From NCBI RefSeq assembly GCF_000227745.2, contig NC_018012.1:3717412-3781411 (forward strand): a stretch of DNA of 64,000 nt, given 5' to 3'. The first letter of the stretch is position 1; the number at the start of each line of letters is the position of its first letter. The stretch is from Thiocystis violascens DSM 198. GTDB taxonomy: Bacteria > Pseudomonadota > Gammaproteobacteria > Chromatiales > Chromatiaceae. Positions 9,256-16,385 of this stretch are shown here, piece by piece. Below the pieces are notes generated by a model that did no database searches, was not told the DNA's origin, and worked only from the letters and a program-made list of their open reading frames with translations. Made by a program: the position numbers and the translations under genes.

Positions 9256-9723
9256 ATGGTGCAACCCGCGTATCTGCTCTTCCCGAAACGCACGCGTCTG
9301 GTCTGGGATCCCACCCTGGAACCGCTCGACCTGGACACCGAACCCGGCGTGGAGATTCCGCTCCTGGGCTATGTCGCCGCAGGTCGTCCGGTGGAAACCC
9401 CCGAGGATTACGAGACCGTCACGGTCCCCAGCCAGATGGTGACCAAGAACAGCTACGCGCTGCGGGTGCGTGGGCATTCGATGATCGACGATCAGATCCA
9501 GGACGGCGATATCATCATCGTCGAGAAGCGCCAGACGGCGGAGAACGGCGAGACGGTGGTTGCCCTGATCAACGGCGAGCGCGTCACGCTGAAGCGCTTC
9601 TATGTCGAGCCGAACGGTATCCGCCTGCAACCGGCCAACCCCGACATGGAGCCGCTCTATCTGCGCCATGACGAGATCGAGATCCTGGGGATCGTCTCCG
9701 GCACGGTGCGCATGAGCCGTTAA
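9256..9723 (+). CDS. LexA-like S24 peptidase domain protein without DNA-binding domain
   Basis: The 155 residues match the C-terminal half of LexA and nothing else. The self-cleavage site Ala42-Gly43 (LLGYVAAGRP), the nucleophile Ser75 in RGHSMIDDQIQDGD and the general base Lys113 in GERVTLKRFY are all present. Ser-Lys spacing is 38, against 37 in E. coli LexA. The winged helix-turn-helix that should precede it is missing. In-frame sequence upstream of ATG 9256 reaches a stop at 9235-9237, and no helix-turn-helix is visible in the other frames. It cannot act as a classical SOS repressor. Candidates are a RecA*-responsive self-cleaving switch, a UmuD-like partner, or a regulator acting through another protein. 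No umuC lies beside it. Confidence 0.85.
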   Translation: MVQPAYLLFPKRTRLVWDPTLEPLDLDTEPGVEIPLLGYVAAGRPVETPEDYETVTVPSQMVTKNSYALRVRGHSMIDDQIQDGDIIIVEKRQTAENGETVVALINGERVTLKRFYVEPNGIRLQPANPDMEPLYLRHDEIEILGIVSGTVRMSR

Positions 9724-9825
9724 ACCTACCGCACAAGCCCGGCGGCATCTCTAAACCGAGCAACGCCTTCGGATGCGCCGAGAAACGAATCGCCTGATTC
9801 GCGAGCGACTGGCCGCCCTTCCGAC

Positions 9826-10278
9826 CTACTGGGTCCACCGCAGGGAGGGAGGCCCTTGCGGGAGATCCTCGAAGCTGTCGTCGTTGGCGCCCATGGTGAA
9901 CTGCCGGCGTGCCTCGGGGCCGCTGGCCTTGGGGTCGGGGTTGAGATAGGCGACCCCGAGCCAACCCGGGGCCAGAACCCTTGGCCCCACGAGGCCCCGG
10001 TCCAGAGCCTCCTGGCTCACGGCGTCGGCACGTACGACGATGGTGTCTCCTGGCGTGACCTGGACGGTGGAGCGCAGCACCGAGATGACCTCCATGCGGT
10101 AGAGCACTTCGTCGCGATCCCCTTGCCCTGGGGACACCTGCGCCTCCAGCACCTTGACCTCCAGCGCGGCCGCCGCATCCTCCTTGCGTTCCTGCTCCGC
10201 CCGGGCGCTCCCCCACAAGACCAGGAGAACGCCGAGAGCGGCGAGCATCGCGATCCGCATCGACTGAACCTGGAACAT
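9826..10278 (-). CDS. secreted protein of unknown function
   Basis: A 150-residue product with a clear signal peptide (about 8-27, LAALGVLLVLWGSARA then the mature N-terminus EQERKED). The mature part is a beta-rich domain with EVKVLEAQVSPGQGDRDEVLYRMEVISVLRS and VTPGDTIVVRAD, the look of a small periplasmic binding or cofactor-associated domain. No cysteines or metal motif are evident. The start at 10278 is supported by a purine-rich gaggag about 8 bases upstream; in-frame codons further upstream do not look like protein. It is transcribed away from the yjfB-like gene at 10447. Confidence 0.65.
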   Translation of the reverse strand: MFQVQSMRIAMLAALGVLLVLWGSARAEQERKEDAAAALEVKVLEAQVSPGQGDRDEVLYRMEVISVLRSTVQVTPGDTIVVRADAVSQEALDRGLVGPRVLAPGWLGVAYLNPDPKASGPEARRQFTMGANDDSFEDLPQGPPSLRWTQ

Positions 10279-10446
10279 GGCAATCTCCTCTGTCGTGGAT
10301 GACAACCCCCGCTGCCTCGACTGGGCCGCGACGAATCCCGCTTCCAGTCTAGTCCAGGATCCGGGGCGGCGGCCGTTAAAACAAAATGGCTCGTCGAGAT
10401 TGACGAGCCAGCGTGACCATTCCATCCGACACCACGAGGTCATTCC

Positions 10447-10653
10447 ATGGAGATTCCCAGTTCAACCGTCGGCCTGGCCCAACTCGCGACGAGTTTGAGT
10501 CAGAATAAGCTGGAGGGAGCGGTGGATGTGGCCGTCCTCAAGAAAGCCATCGACATCCAGGAGCAATCCGCCCTCCAACTGCTGGAAAACCTGCCCAGCT
10601 CCACCCAGGGTGGGTCCGCCCATGTGGGCACGCAACTCAATGTCACGGCGTAA
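10447..10653 (+). CDS. YjfB family putative motility protein
   Basis: A 68-residue protein matching the short YjfB_motility family, with N-terminal MEIPSSTVGLAQLATSLSQN and the central helix VAVLKKAIDIQEQSALQLLE. Members occur near flagellar and chemotaxis genes in many bacteria, but their biochemical role is unknown. No flagellar gene is visible here. The product has no signal peptide or membrane segment and should be cytoplasmic. Confidence 0.75.
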   Translation: MEIPSSTVGLAQLATSLSQNKLEGAVDVAVLKKAIDIQEQSALQLLENLPSSTQGGSAHVGTQLNVTA

Positions 10654-10731
10654 GGCCGGCAGTCGATCCAAGCGTCTCCCGAGACGCGCACGCAGCCCAA
10701 TCAGATGGTGCATCGCTTTGGAGTCGCGTTC

Positions 10732-11274
10732 ATGAACGACGAAGCGATCATCGCGGCAACCCGAAAATGGATCGAACAGGCGGTCATCGGGCTCAACCTG
10801 TGCCCCTTCGCCAAAGCGGTCTACGTGAAGCACCGGGTGCGGTTCGTGGTGAGCCGGGCGCGGCATCTGGACGGACTCTTGGAAGACATTGACCGCGAGC
10901 TGGATTTTCTGGCCGCCGCCGACCACGATGCCGTCGAGACGACACTACTGGTCCATCCCACGCTGCTGTCGGATTTTCTCGATTTCAATGCGTTCATCCC
11001 GCTGGCCGAGGCGGCCGTGGAGGAACACGAGCTGCAAGGTGTCATCCAGATCGCCAGCTTTCATCCGACCTTCCAGTTCGCGGGAACAGAACCCGACGAC
11101 CTCGGCAACTTCACCAACCGGGCTCCGTTTCCAACCCTGCACCTGCTGCGCGAAGCAAGCATCGAACGCGCCGTGGCGGCATTCCCCGAAGCCGAGACCA
11201 TTTATGAGCGCAATATCGAGACGCTCAACGCGCTAGGGCAGGCGGGATGGCAGGCTTTGTGGCGTCAGCCATGA
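10732..11274 (+). CDS. DUF1415 family protein
   Basis: A 180-residue cytoplasmic protein with the family signature WIEQAVIGLNLCPFAKAV near the N-terminus and later the conserved HPTFQFAGTEPDDLGNFTNR and PFPTLHLLRE segments. The Cys in NLCPFA and the Asn/Arg in NFTNRAP are the likely functional residues. DUF1415 has no established reaction. A start at 10705 would add nine residues with no family match, so ATG 10732 is preferred. The gene stands alone between a yjfB-like gene and a small secreted protein. Confidence 0.85.
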   Translation: MNDEAIIAATRKWIEQAVIGLNLCPFAKAVYVKHRVRFVVSRARHLDGLLEDIDRELDFLAAADHDAVETTLLVHPTLLSDFLDFNAFIPLAEAAVEEHELQGVIQIASFHPTFQFAGTEPDDLGNFTNRAPFPTLHLLREASIERAVAAFPEAETIYERNIETLNALGQAGWQALWRQP

Positions 11275-11469
11275 GGGCTGTTCATCCGACCGACCGGCGC
11301 GACCGCTGAGGGACCGCGCCGACTCGCGTTGGTCCATACTCAAGACGCGAGGTCCACGCTCAACGTGGAACGCGCAACAGCGCCGCCACCGTGCACCGAT
11401 GGCACCTGATCTCTCCATCACCAACGACTCCGCGCCCCGTTTCGCGAGGCTCGGCAGAGGAGCACACGC

Positions 11470-11886
11470 ATGAAAACAGTCAATCTCACACTGGTCGCCG
11501 GCTTGTTGTTCGCCAGTGGTTTCACGCTGGCGGATGGCAACTTAGTCGGCAAGTGGGTCGAAGCCGATGGCACTCGGCAAGGCGCCAAAGCCGGCCTTTC
11601 CGCACATGGCGACCATGAAGGCGACCGCTATGCGGCGGAGGCCGATCTGACCTTTACCTTGAACATTGAAAAACAGGAGGGTCGCTCGTTCCACGCACAG
11701 TGGTGTACCCAGCACAAATGCGAAGATGCCGTGGGTGTGATCCGTCGCGATGGCCAGAACCTGCTGATGGCCGACGAGGACGGCACCTACACCGGAACCC
11801 TAATGGGTGACACGCTGGAACTGTGCTACACCCAGGCCAGTGCCACGTTCCGGGTCGCGGCTTGCCGTGACATGATCAAACAATAA
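11470..11886 (+). CDS. small secreted protein of unknown function
   Basis: A 138-residue product with a Sec signal peptide (about 1-21, LTLVAGLLFASGFTLADG). A strong gaggag ribosome site lies 8 bases before ATG 11470. The mature protein looks like a compact beta-barrel of lipocalin or calycin type (NLVGKWVEADG at the start, ADLTFTLNIEKQEG, TYTGTLMGDTLELCYTQ). It has four cysteines (WCTQHKC, ELCY, AACRD) that could form two disulfides. Periplasmic location is likely. Function is not recognised. Confidence 0.65.
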   Translation: MKTVNLTLVAGLLFASGFTLADGNLVGKWVEADGTRQGAKAGLSAHGDHEGDRYAAEADLTFTLNIEKQEGRSFHAQWCTQHKCEDAVGVIRRDGQNLLMADEDGTYTGTLMGDTLELCYTQASATFRVAACRDMIKQ

Positions 11887-12018
11887 GCGCCAGCGGCGAA
11901 AGCCACGCGGGACCGACGATCCCGCGTCGCACCCATCGAATGCAGGCATGCCGACCTCGGGCGGTCAGGCGGAGGAGTAGTCGACCAACCGCCAAGCATG
12001 ACATGGCATCATGACCAA

Positions 12019-13323
12019 TTAGCCCTCCGCAGAACCACCGCGCGCGGAAGTTGAAGATCGCACCAAGGCACCGCCCGCCAACAGGATTACCGCCACGGCC
12101 ACCAAGCCCGCACTGTACCCGTCCGTCATCTGCTTGAACCACCCCATCAAGTAGGGTCCAACAAAGCCCCCGATATTGCCCAGCGAATTGATCAAGGCGA
12201 TCCCGCCCGCCGCGGCCGTTCCGCTCAAAAAAGAGGTCGCCAGCGCCCAGAATGGACCCATCACGCCCCACACCCCGAGCGCCGCCAACGAGAACGCCAG
12301 CAACGCCAACGGTAATGATTGGGTCGTCGCCGCCCACAGCGCCCCGGTCGCCGCCAGCGCGAGCGAACCGGCGACATGCCAGCGCCGCTCCCCGCGCCGG
12401 TCAGAGTGCCAGCCGATCAGGACCATCCCCAAGGCCGCCGCCAGGAATGGCAGGGCGTTGAGCAGCCCGAGGGTGAAGTCGCTCGCCCTGGTCATCGCGC
12501 GCAGCATCTGCGGCAGCCACATCCCAATACCGTACATCCCGATGACCATGCAGAAGTAGACCAGCCCCAGCCGCCATACCTCCAGACTGCCCAGCGCCTC
12601 GCCCAAGGTCTGGCGTTGCCACGCCGAGTTGGTTTCTCGCTCGCGCGTCAGCGTCCGCGTCAACCAGTTGCGCTCGTCCGGGGGCAGCCAGCGGGCTTGC
12701 TCGGGGCGATCGGGCAGCTTGAACAGCACCACCAGCCCCAACAGCACCGCTGGCAGTCCTTCCAGCACGAACAGCCAGTGCCAGCCGCGCCAACCCCACC
12801 AGCCGTCCAGTTCCAGAAGAGCGCCGGACAGCGGGCTGCCGATGACCCCGGCGAGCGCGGTGGCGGTGGCGAACAGGGCGACCGCCCGCGCCCGCTCCCG
12901 CGCCGGAAACCAGCCGGTCAGATAGAGGATGATGCCGGGAAAGAAACCGGCCTCCGCCACCCCGAGCAGAAAGCGCAGCACATAAAAGCTCGTTTCCCCC
13001 TGGGTCAAGGCCATCGCCATCGAGATCAGACCCCAACTCACCATGATCCGGGCGATCCAGATCCGCGGACCGATGCGTTGCAGGAGGAGGTTGCTGGGAA
13101 TCTCGAACAGCACGTAGCCAAGGAAGAACAGCCCGGCACCGGTGCCATAGGCCACCGCGCTCAACCCCAGATCCTGGTTCATCTGCAAGGCCGCGAAGCT
13201 GATGTTGATCCGGTCGAGATAGGCGACGATATAGAGCAGACCGAGAAAGGGGATCAGCCGCCAGGTGAGACGACGGATGGTATGGCGTGCAAGCGGTTCA
13301 AACTCGGGTTCGGAGATGCTCAC
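12019..13323 (-). CDS. MFS transporter, anion:cation symporter (ACS) family
   Basis: A 434-residue inner-membrane carrier with about 12 hydrophobic segments. The first segment and loop (LIPFLGLLYIVAYLDRINIS) is the hallmark of the ACS family, which takes up organic anions such as hexuronates, galactonate or phthalate in symport with protons. The family motif region GYVLFEIPSNLLLQRIGPR, the FLLGVAEAGFFPG segment and the cytoplasmic central loop about 190-240 are all present. The substrate cannot be told from sequence and no catabolic gene lies next to it. It is convergent with the small secreted protein at 11470 and divergent from the rhodanese at 13504. Confidence 0.88.
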   Translation of the reverse strand: MSISEPEFEPLARHTIRRLTWRLIPFLGLLYIVAYLDRINISFAALQMNQDLGLSAVAYGTGAGLFFLGYVLFEIPSNLLLQRIGPRIWIARIMVSWGLISMAMALTQGETSFYVLRFLLGVAEAGFFPGIILYLTGWFPARERARAVALFATATALAGVIGSPLSGALLELDGWWGWRGWHWLFVLEGLPAVLLGLVVLFKLPDRPEQARWLPPDERNWLTRTLTRERETNSAWQRQTLGEALGSLEVWRLGLVYFCMVIGMYGIGMWLPQMLRAMTRASDFTLGLLNALPFLAAALGMVLIGWHSDRRGERRWHVAGSLALAATGALWAATTQSLPLALLAFSLAALGVWGVMGPFWALATSFLSGTAAAGGIALINSLGNIGGFVGPYLMGWFKQMTDGYSAGLVAVAVILLAGGALVRSSTSARGGSAEG

Positions 13324-13503
13324 GACAGGCTCCAGGCAGGGTTGAGGTCAATCCGAATATCAATCCGGCACCAAGCACGAGCGCCGCGCCGCTGAGAAAC
13401 TGGGGGCGGTCAGGTAACCAATTTATCCCCTTTCTCACTTCAATATTAGAAATTTTATATATACTTTTATTGTCTCATCAACGTGTGAAACAGGAGGTGT
13501 GTC

Positions 13504-14100
13504 GTGTCTCCGACTCGTACCGTTGTTTTGATGACGGCGTTCGCATTCTTGACGGGATTCGGCCCGTTGGCTGGGGCCTACGATGCGAAGCTCGCCGAAA
13601 GCTATGCCAATCTGTTCATGCCGGTTCAAGGGTTACAGGCGGGCAAGGCGTTGCATTGCATCAAGCCGGAAGCCTTCGTCAACCGAGTGAAACGGGGTGA
13701 ACCGATGGTCACGCTCGACGTGCGCACACCCGCGGAGACCGGGATCTTCACCGCCGCGTTACCCGGTCATCTCACTCTCTCGCTCCACGAACTCTTTCTT
13801 CCAGCGAATCTCGCCCGCATACCGAAGGATCGAACCGTGGTGGTTCTCTGCAAATCCGGTCTTCGAGCTTCCGCCGCCGGCACGGCCTTGCGCCATATCG
13901 GTTTTGAAAACGTCTTCATTTTGGAGGGCGGATTCAAAGCGCTCGTCGACTATCTTGACCCGATGACAGCGAATCAACTCCCTGCCGTCGAGTTAGTTAC
14001 CTCAAGAATCCCGCGCGAGGTAGCCGCGTCGTTGGGTTGCCATGGTTGGCAATCCAACCTTCGGCGGTTCGATTGGATGACCGCCATCTGCCCGACGTAG
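13504..14100 (+). CDS. secreted rhodanese-domain protein
   Basis: A 198-residue product with a signal peptide (about 6-24, VLMTAFAFLTGFGPLAGA) and one rhodanese domain (about 50-150). The active-site loop carries Cys in VVVLCKSGLRAS, the conserved LDVRTPAETGIF is present, and FILEGGFKALVDY ends the domain. Rhodaneses carry persulfide sulfur on this Cys; an exported one in a sulfur oxidiser could handle periplasmic sulfane sulfur. GTG 13504 follows a strong aggaggtg site at 13491-13498. The upstream 70 bases are markedly AT-rich, with tatact at 13460-13465 as a possible -10 element. The C-terminal 40 residues beyond the domain are not recognised. Confidence 0.82.
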   Translation: MSPTRTVVLMTAFAFLTGFGPLAGAYDAKLAESYANLFMPVQGLQAGKALHCIKPEAFVNRVKRGEPMVTLDVRTPAETGIFTAALPGHLTLSLHELFLPANLARIPKDRTVVVLCKSGLRASAAGTALRHIGFENVFILEGGFKALVDYLDPMTANQLPAVELVTSRIPREVAASLGCHGWQSNLRRFDWMTAICPT

Positions 14101-14218
14101 TGTTGACGCTGGGCGATCATCCGCTATGTTTGCACGATCACCCACCCTCGAAATCCAGAGATCCGCACCAAGAGACTGGTTTTGAATCCGCTCGGGATCG
14201 GCGCCTCGCCGCCATGAG

Positions 14219-14263
14219 GTTAAGCCGTTCGTGGTTCGACAAACTCACCACGAACGGCTTAAC
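14219..14263. repeat. REP-type palindrome
   Basis: Perfect 16-bp inverted arms, gttaagccgttcgtgg (14219-14234) and its complement (14248-14263), enclose a 13-base loop containing ttcgacaaactca. The same core recurs at 32642-32698 and 37626-37670. It lies between two convergent genes, where it may act as a transcription-end or mRNA-stability element. Confidence 0.85.
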
Positions 14264-14294
14264 ACTCATGCCAGTGGTTCAGCGCCTGCCTCCG

Positions 14295-14747
14295 TCAGCG
14301 ATTGCCAGAGCCGCCCCGCAGCGGTGCGACCTCGCCCGTCTCCCGGAAGCGCAGATAGTCGCGGAGCACCAGGGCATGATCGAAGGCGAGCAGTTCAGGC
14401 AGCGCATCGACCGAAAAGACCGCCAGGTTGCGCGCGTCGTCCTGGGCGCGGGGCTCGCCGGTTGCCTCGGCCACATAAACAGCGGTGACCGTGTGGCCGC
14501 GCGGATCCCGTTGCGGGTCCGAGTAGAGCCCCAGCAAGGCGCGCAGCGTCACCCGCAGCGCCGTTTCTTCCAATGCCTCGCGCACGGCGGCCTGCTCCAG
14601 GCGTTCGCCGATGTCCACGAAACCGCCGGGAATCGCCCAGCCAGGCGGCGGATAGCGGCGCTCGATGAGCACGATCGGGCGGCCGGGCCGGTCGGCCAGC
14701 TCGATGATGGCATCGGCGGCCAGCAGTGGGGTCACGGGTTTGGTCAT
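14295..14747 (-). CDS. NUDIX hydrolase
   Basis: A 150-residue hydrolase acting on a nucleoside-diphosphate-linked substrate. The complete Nudix box is visible as GFVDIGERLEQAAVREALEE, with all metal-binding Glu residues, preceded by the substrate-entry strand IVLIERRYPPPGWAIPGG. The spacing is typical of ADP-ribose pyrophosphatase or MutT-like enzymes, but specificity cannot be assigned. ATG 14747 begins MTKPVTPLLAADAIIEL; the in-frame extension upstream is not family-like. It is the last gene of a minus-strand series, 119 bases after the nucleotidyltransferase-like gene. Confidence 0.9.
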   Translation of the reverse strand: MTKPVTPLLAADAIIELADRPGRPIVLIERRYPPPGWAIPGGFVDIGERLEQAAVREALEETALRVTLRALLGLYSDPQRDPRGHTVTAVYVAEATGEPRAQDDARNLAVFSVDALPELLAFDHALVLRDYLRFRETGEVAPLRGGSGNR

Positions 14748-14865
14748 GATCGGCGCTCCAGGTGGATGCAGACAGCAGGAAAAGACGCGCGCGACACGCA
14801 ATGCCCGCGTCTCGGTCTGGCGCGGCAGCGTCCACGCGGGATCGAACGCCCTCCGCCGAGAAGGT

Positions 14866-15216
14866 TCAGCGTGCATCCAGGCAGGCGCGCAAGACGCCAA
14901 GCTCGAAGGGTCCGACCAACGCGCACTCCCGCGCATAGAGCAGTCGCCCGCGCTGGAGGATCTGGCGTTGCCGTTGTGGCGGAACCGGCCCAAGGTCGAT
15001 CAGTTCCAGGCGACCCGTTTCGACCGTCGCGACGAGCGCGGCGCGGAGCGCGGAGAGCCGTTCCGGTCCAAAGGGTTCGGTCCCGAGCAGCGCCACCGCC
15101 TGGGCATCCGCCCCGGTCTGGTCCTCGACACCATAAGCGAGCAAGACCTCCGGCGATGCCCGCAGCAGCCGGGCGAGGTTGGCGAGATCGCTGTCGTCCG
15201 GCATCTGCGAGGTCAT
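14866..15216 (-). CDS. degenerate MntA-like nucleotidyltransferase-fold protein
   Basis: A 116-residue protein whose second half (ELIDLGPVPPQRQRQILQRGRLLYAREC) matches the end of the minimal nucleotidyltransferase (MNT) antitoxin family. That family normally shows GSxxxGxxxxxSDxDL near residue 35. Here the equivalent segment reads AYGVEDQTGADAQAVALLG and lacks the Gly-Ser and Asp-x-Asp catalytic residues. It is therefore probably inactive or only distantly related. No HEPN partner gene is adjacent. Its ATG overlaps the stop of the preceding gene by four bases, so translation is coupled to it. Confidence 0.55.
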   Translation of the reverse strand: MTSQMPDDSDLANLARLLRASPEVLLAYGVEDQTGADAQAVALLGTEPFGPERLSALRAALVATVETGRLELIDLGPVPPQRQRQILQRGRLLYARECALVGPFELGVLRACLDAR

Positions 15217-15467
15217 CGCTCCTGGATGAGGTAGCGTCCCGACCCATAATCCGGTGCATGCGTCCCCGGAATCAGATCGTAGACTTTCCCGTCCTTGATG
15301 ATGATCGCTGGAGCACCATAATCCGGCGCAGACGTTCCGGGAATCAAGGGACGGATGATCTTGTCGCGGCGGTCTTGGTCGCGGTCTTTCGGTGCGTCGT
15401 CCGACGAACGTGCCCCGACCGGCATCGCCAGCAGCGCCGCGAACATCAGCATGATCCAGCGTGTCAT
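15213..15467 (-). CDS. small secreted protein with repeated LIPGT-x-APDYG motif
   Basis: An 84-residue product with a signal peptide (about 1-19, MLMFAALLAMPVGARS). The mature part contains two copies of the motif LIPGTxAPDYG, separated by the segment PAIIIKDGKVYD. Function is unknown. It overlaps both neighbours by four bases (ATGA), so the three genes 15464-16168, 15213-15467 and 14866-15216 form one translationally coupled unit. Confidence 0.65.
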   Translation of the reverse strand: MTRWIMLMFAALLAMPVGARSSDDAPKDRDQDRRDKIIRPLIPGTSAPDYGAPAIIIKDGKVYDLIPGTHAPDYGSGRYLIQER

Positions 15468-16168
15468 CGCGCGTCTCCGTCGGTCTGAGTCGCCCCGTCA
15501 AGCCGGCGTGCGGTTGGCCGACCGAAGCGTTGAATGTGAAGGAACACGCCCAGCGCCACCAAGAGATTGCTCACGGACAGCAGGCTTTCGCTCGCGCCAT
15601 GCAGCAGATCCGCGTGTGACAGACTCGGCAAGCCCTGCGTGACCGTCGCGATCCGGGTACTGAGGATCGTCACCGCGACAAACGCCAGCAGGAACCAGAA
15701 GCCGCCGATCGTCACCGGCGAAAACAGCGTTCGGTCGCGACGATACACCAGCAGCAACGTCAACAGAAAGAGCAGATAAGCGACATTCGCGCCGCGCAAC
15801 AGGACCGCGCTGGAGTCCCCGAGCAGGGGCCACTGCGCCAGTGCCCAGAGGAGACCCGCCGGCACGATGACCCACGCCCAGCGCTGCCGGCGACCCAGCG
15901 TCATCGCCAGCGTCGCGGCCAACAGCGACAGGCTCCCGCCAAAGGTCATGACCCGCGCCAGTTCCAACAGCCACCGTTGCGTATCCCCGCTGAGATGAAA
16001 CAGCAGAATCAGGATGCCGCCCAGTAAATGCGGCGTCATGCAAACGGCGAAGACCCGCGGTTCCCGGCGCTGGATCAGCGTGCCGTAGCGCCAGAAGAGC
16101 CGCATCGCCACCAGCCATTCCGTGACGGTGAAGAGATGAATCAGCCAGGTGGGCCAGGAGAGCAGCAT
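15464..16168 (-). CDS. Ycf49/DUF2499-like multi-pass membrane protein
   Basis: A 234-residue polytopic membrane protein with about seven hydrophobic segments. The first 75 residues (LLSWPTWLIHLFTVTEWLVA and the following WRYG and LLFHLSGD parts) resemble DUF2499 (Ycf49), a family best known from cyanobacteria and plastids. The later part resembles the companion DUF3593 type. No reaction is known for either. The start is uncertain: ATG 16168 fits the family start, but no ribosome site is obvious and an in-frame extension exists upstream. The family match is from memory and needs a profile search. Confidence 0.6.
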   Translation of the reverse strand: MLLSWPTWLIHLFTVTEWLVAMRLFWRYGTLIQRREPRVFAVCMTPHLLGGILILLFHLSGDTQRWLLELARVMTFGGSLSLLAATLAMTLGRRQRWAWVIVPAGLLWALAQWPLLGDSSAVLLRGANVAYLLFLLTLLLVYRRDRTLFSPVTIGGFWFLLAFVAVTILSTRIATVTQGLPSLSHADLLHGASESLLSVSNLLVALGVFLHIQRFGRPTARRLDGATQTDGDAR

Positions 16169-16184
16169 AGTTAGGTTGTCCGAG

Positions 16185-16385
16185 TCATTTCCACGGCCAC
16201 CCGCCCTCGATCTCGCCATGCTCGAAGAAGGTGCGGCAGCGCCGGTAGAGATAGCGCGCCGGCGATCCCATGTGTGGGGGCTTGAGCGCCCGCGAGGCCC
16301 CGCCGCAACGCGGGCAGGCATGGATGCGTCGGTGTAGCCAATACGCCAGCACAATCAGGCTAAAAAAGGCATTGCAAGCGATCAC
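16185..16385 (-). CDS. small membrane protein with zinc-ribbon-like cysteine pair
   Basis: A 66-residue product with an N-terminal hydrophobic segment (about 4-17, NAFFSLIVLAYWL), then HACPRCGGASRAL with a CxxC pair and a later single Cys in YRRCRTFFEHGE. Its GTG start (16385) overlaps the TGA of the large STAND gene by four bases, which argues for a coupled gene. The next gene begins 17 bases after its stop. No family was recognised. Confidence 0.5.
   Translation of the reverse strand: MIACNAFFSLIVLAYWLHRRIHACPRCGGASRALKPPHMGSPARYLYRRCRTFFEHGEIEGGWPWK

Noticed and set aside
14866..15216. HEPN-MNT toxin-antitoxin pair
   Set aside because: The MNT-like protein lacks the GS and DxD residues and no HEPN gene is adjacent; the neighbour is a small secreted protein.
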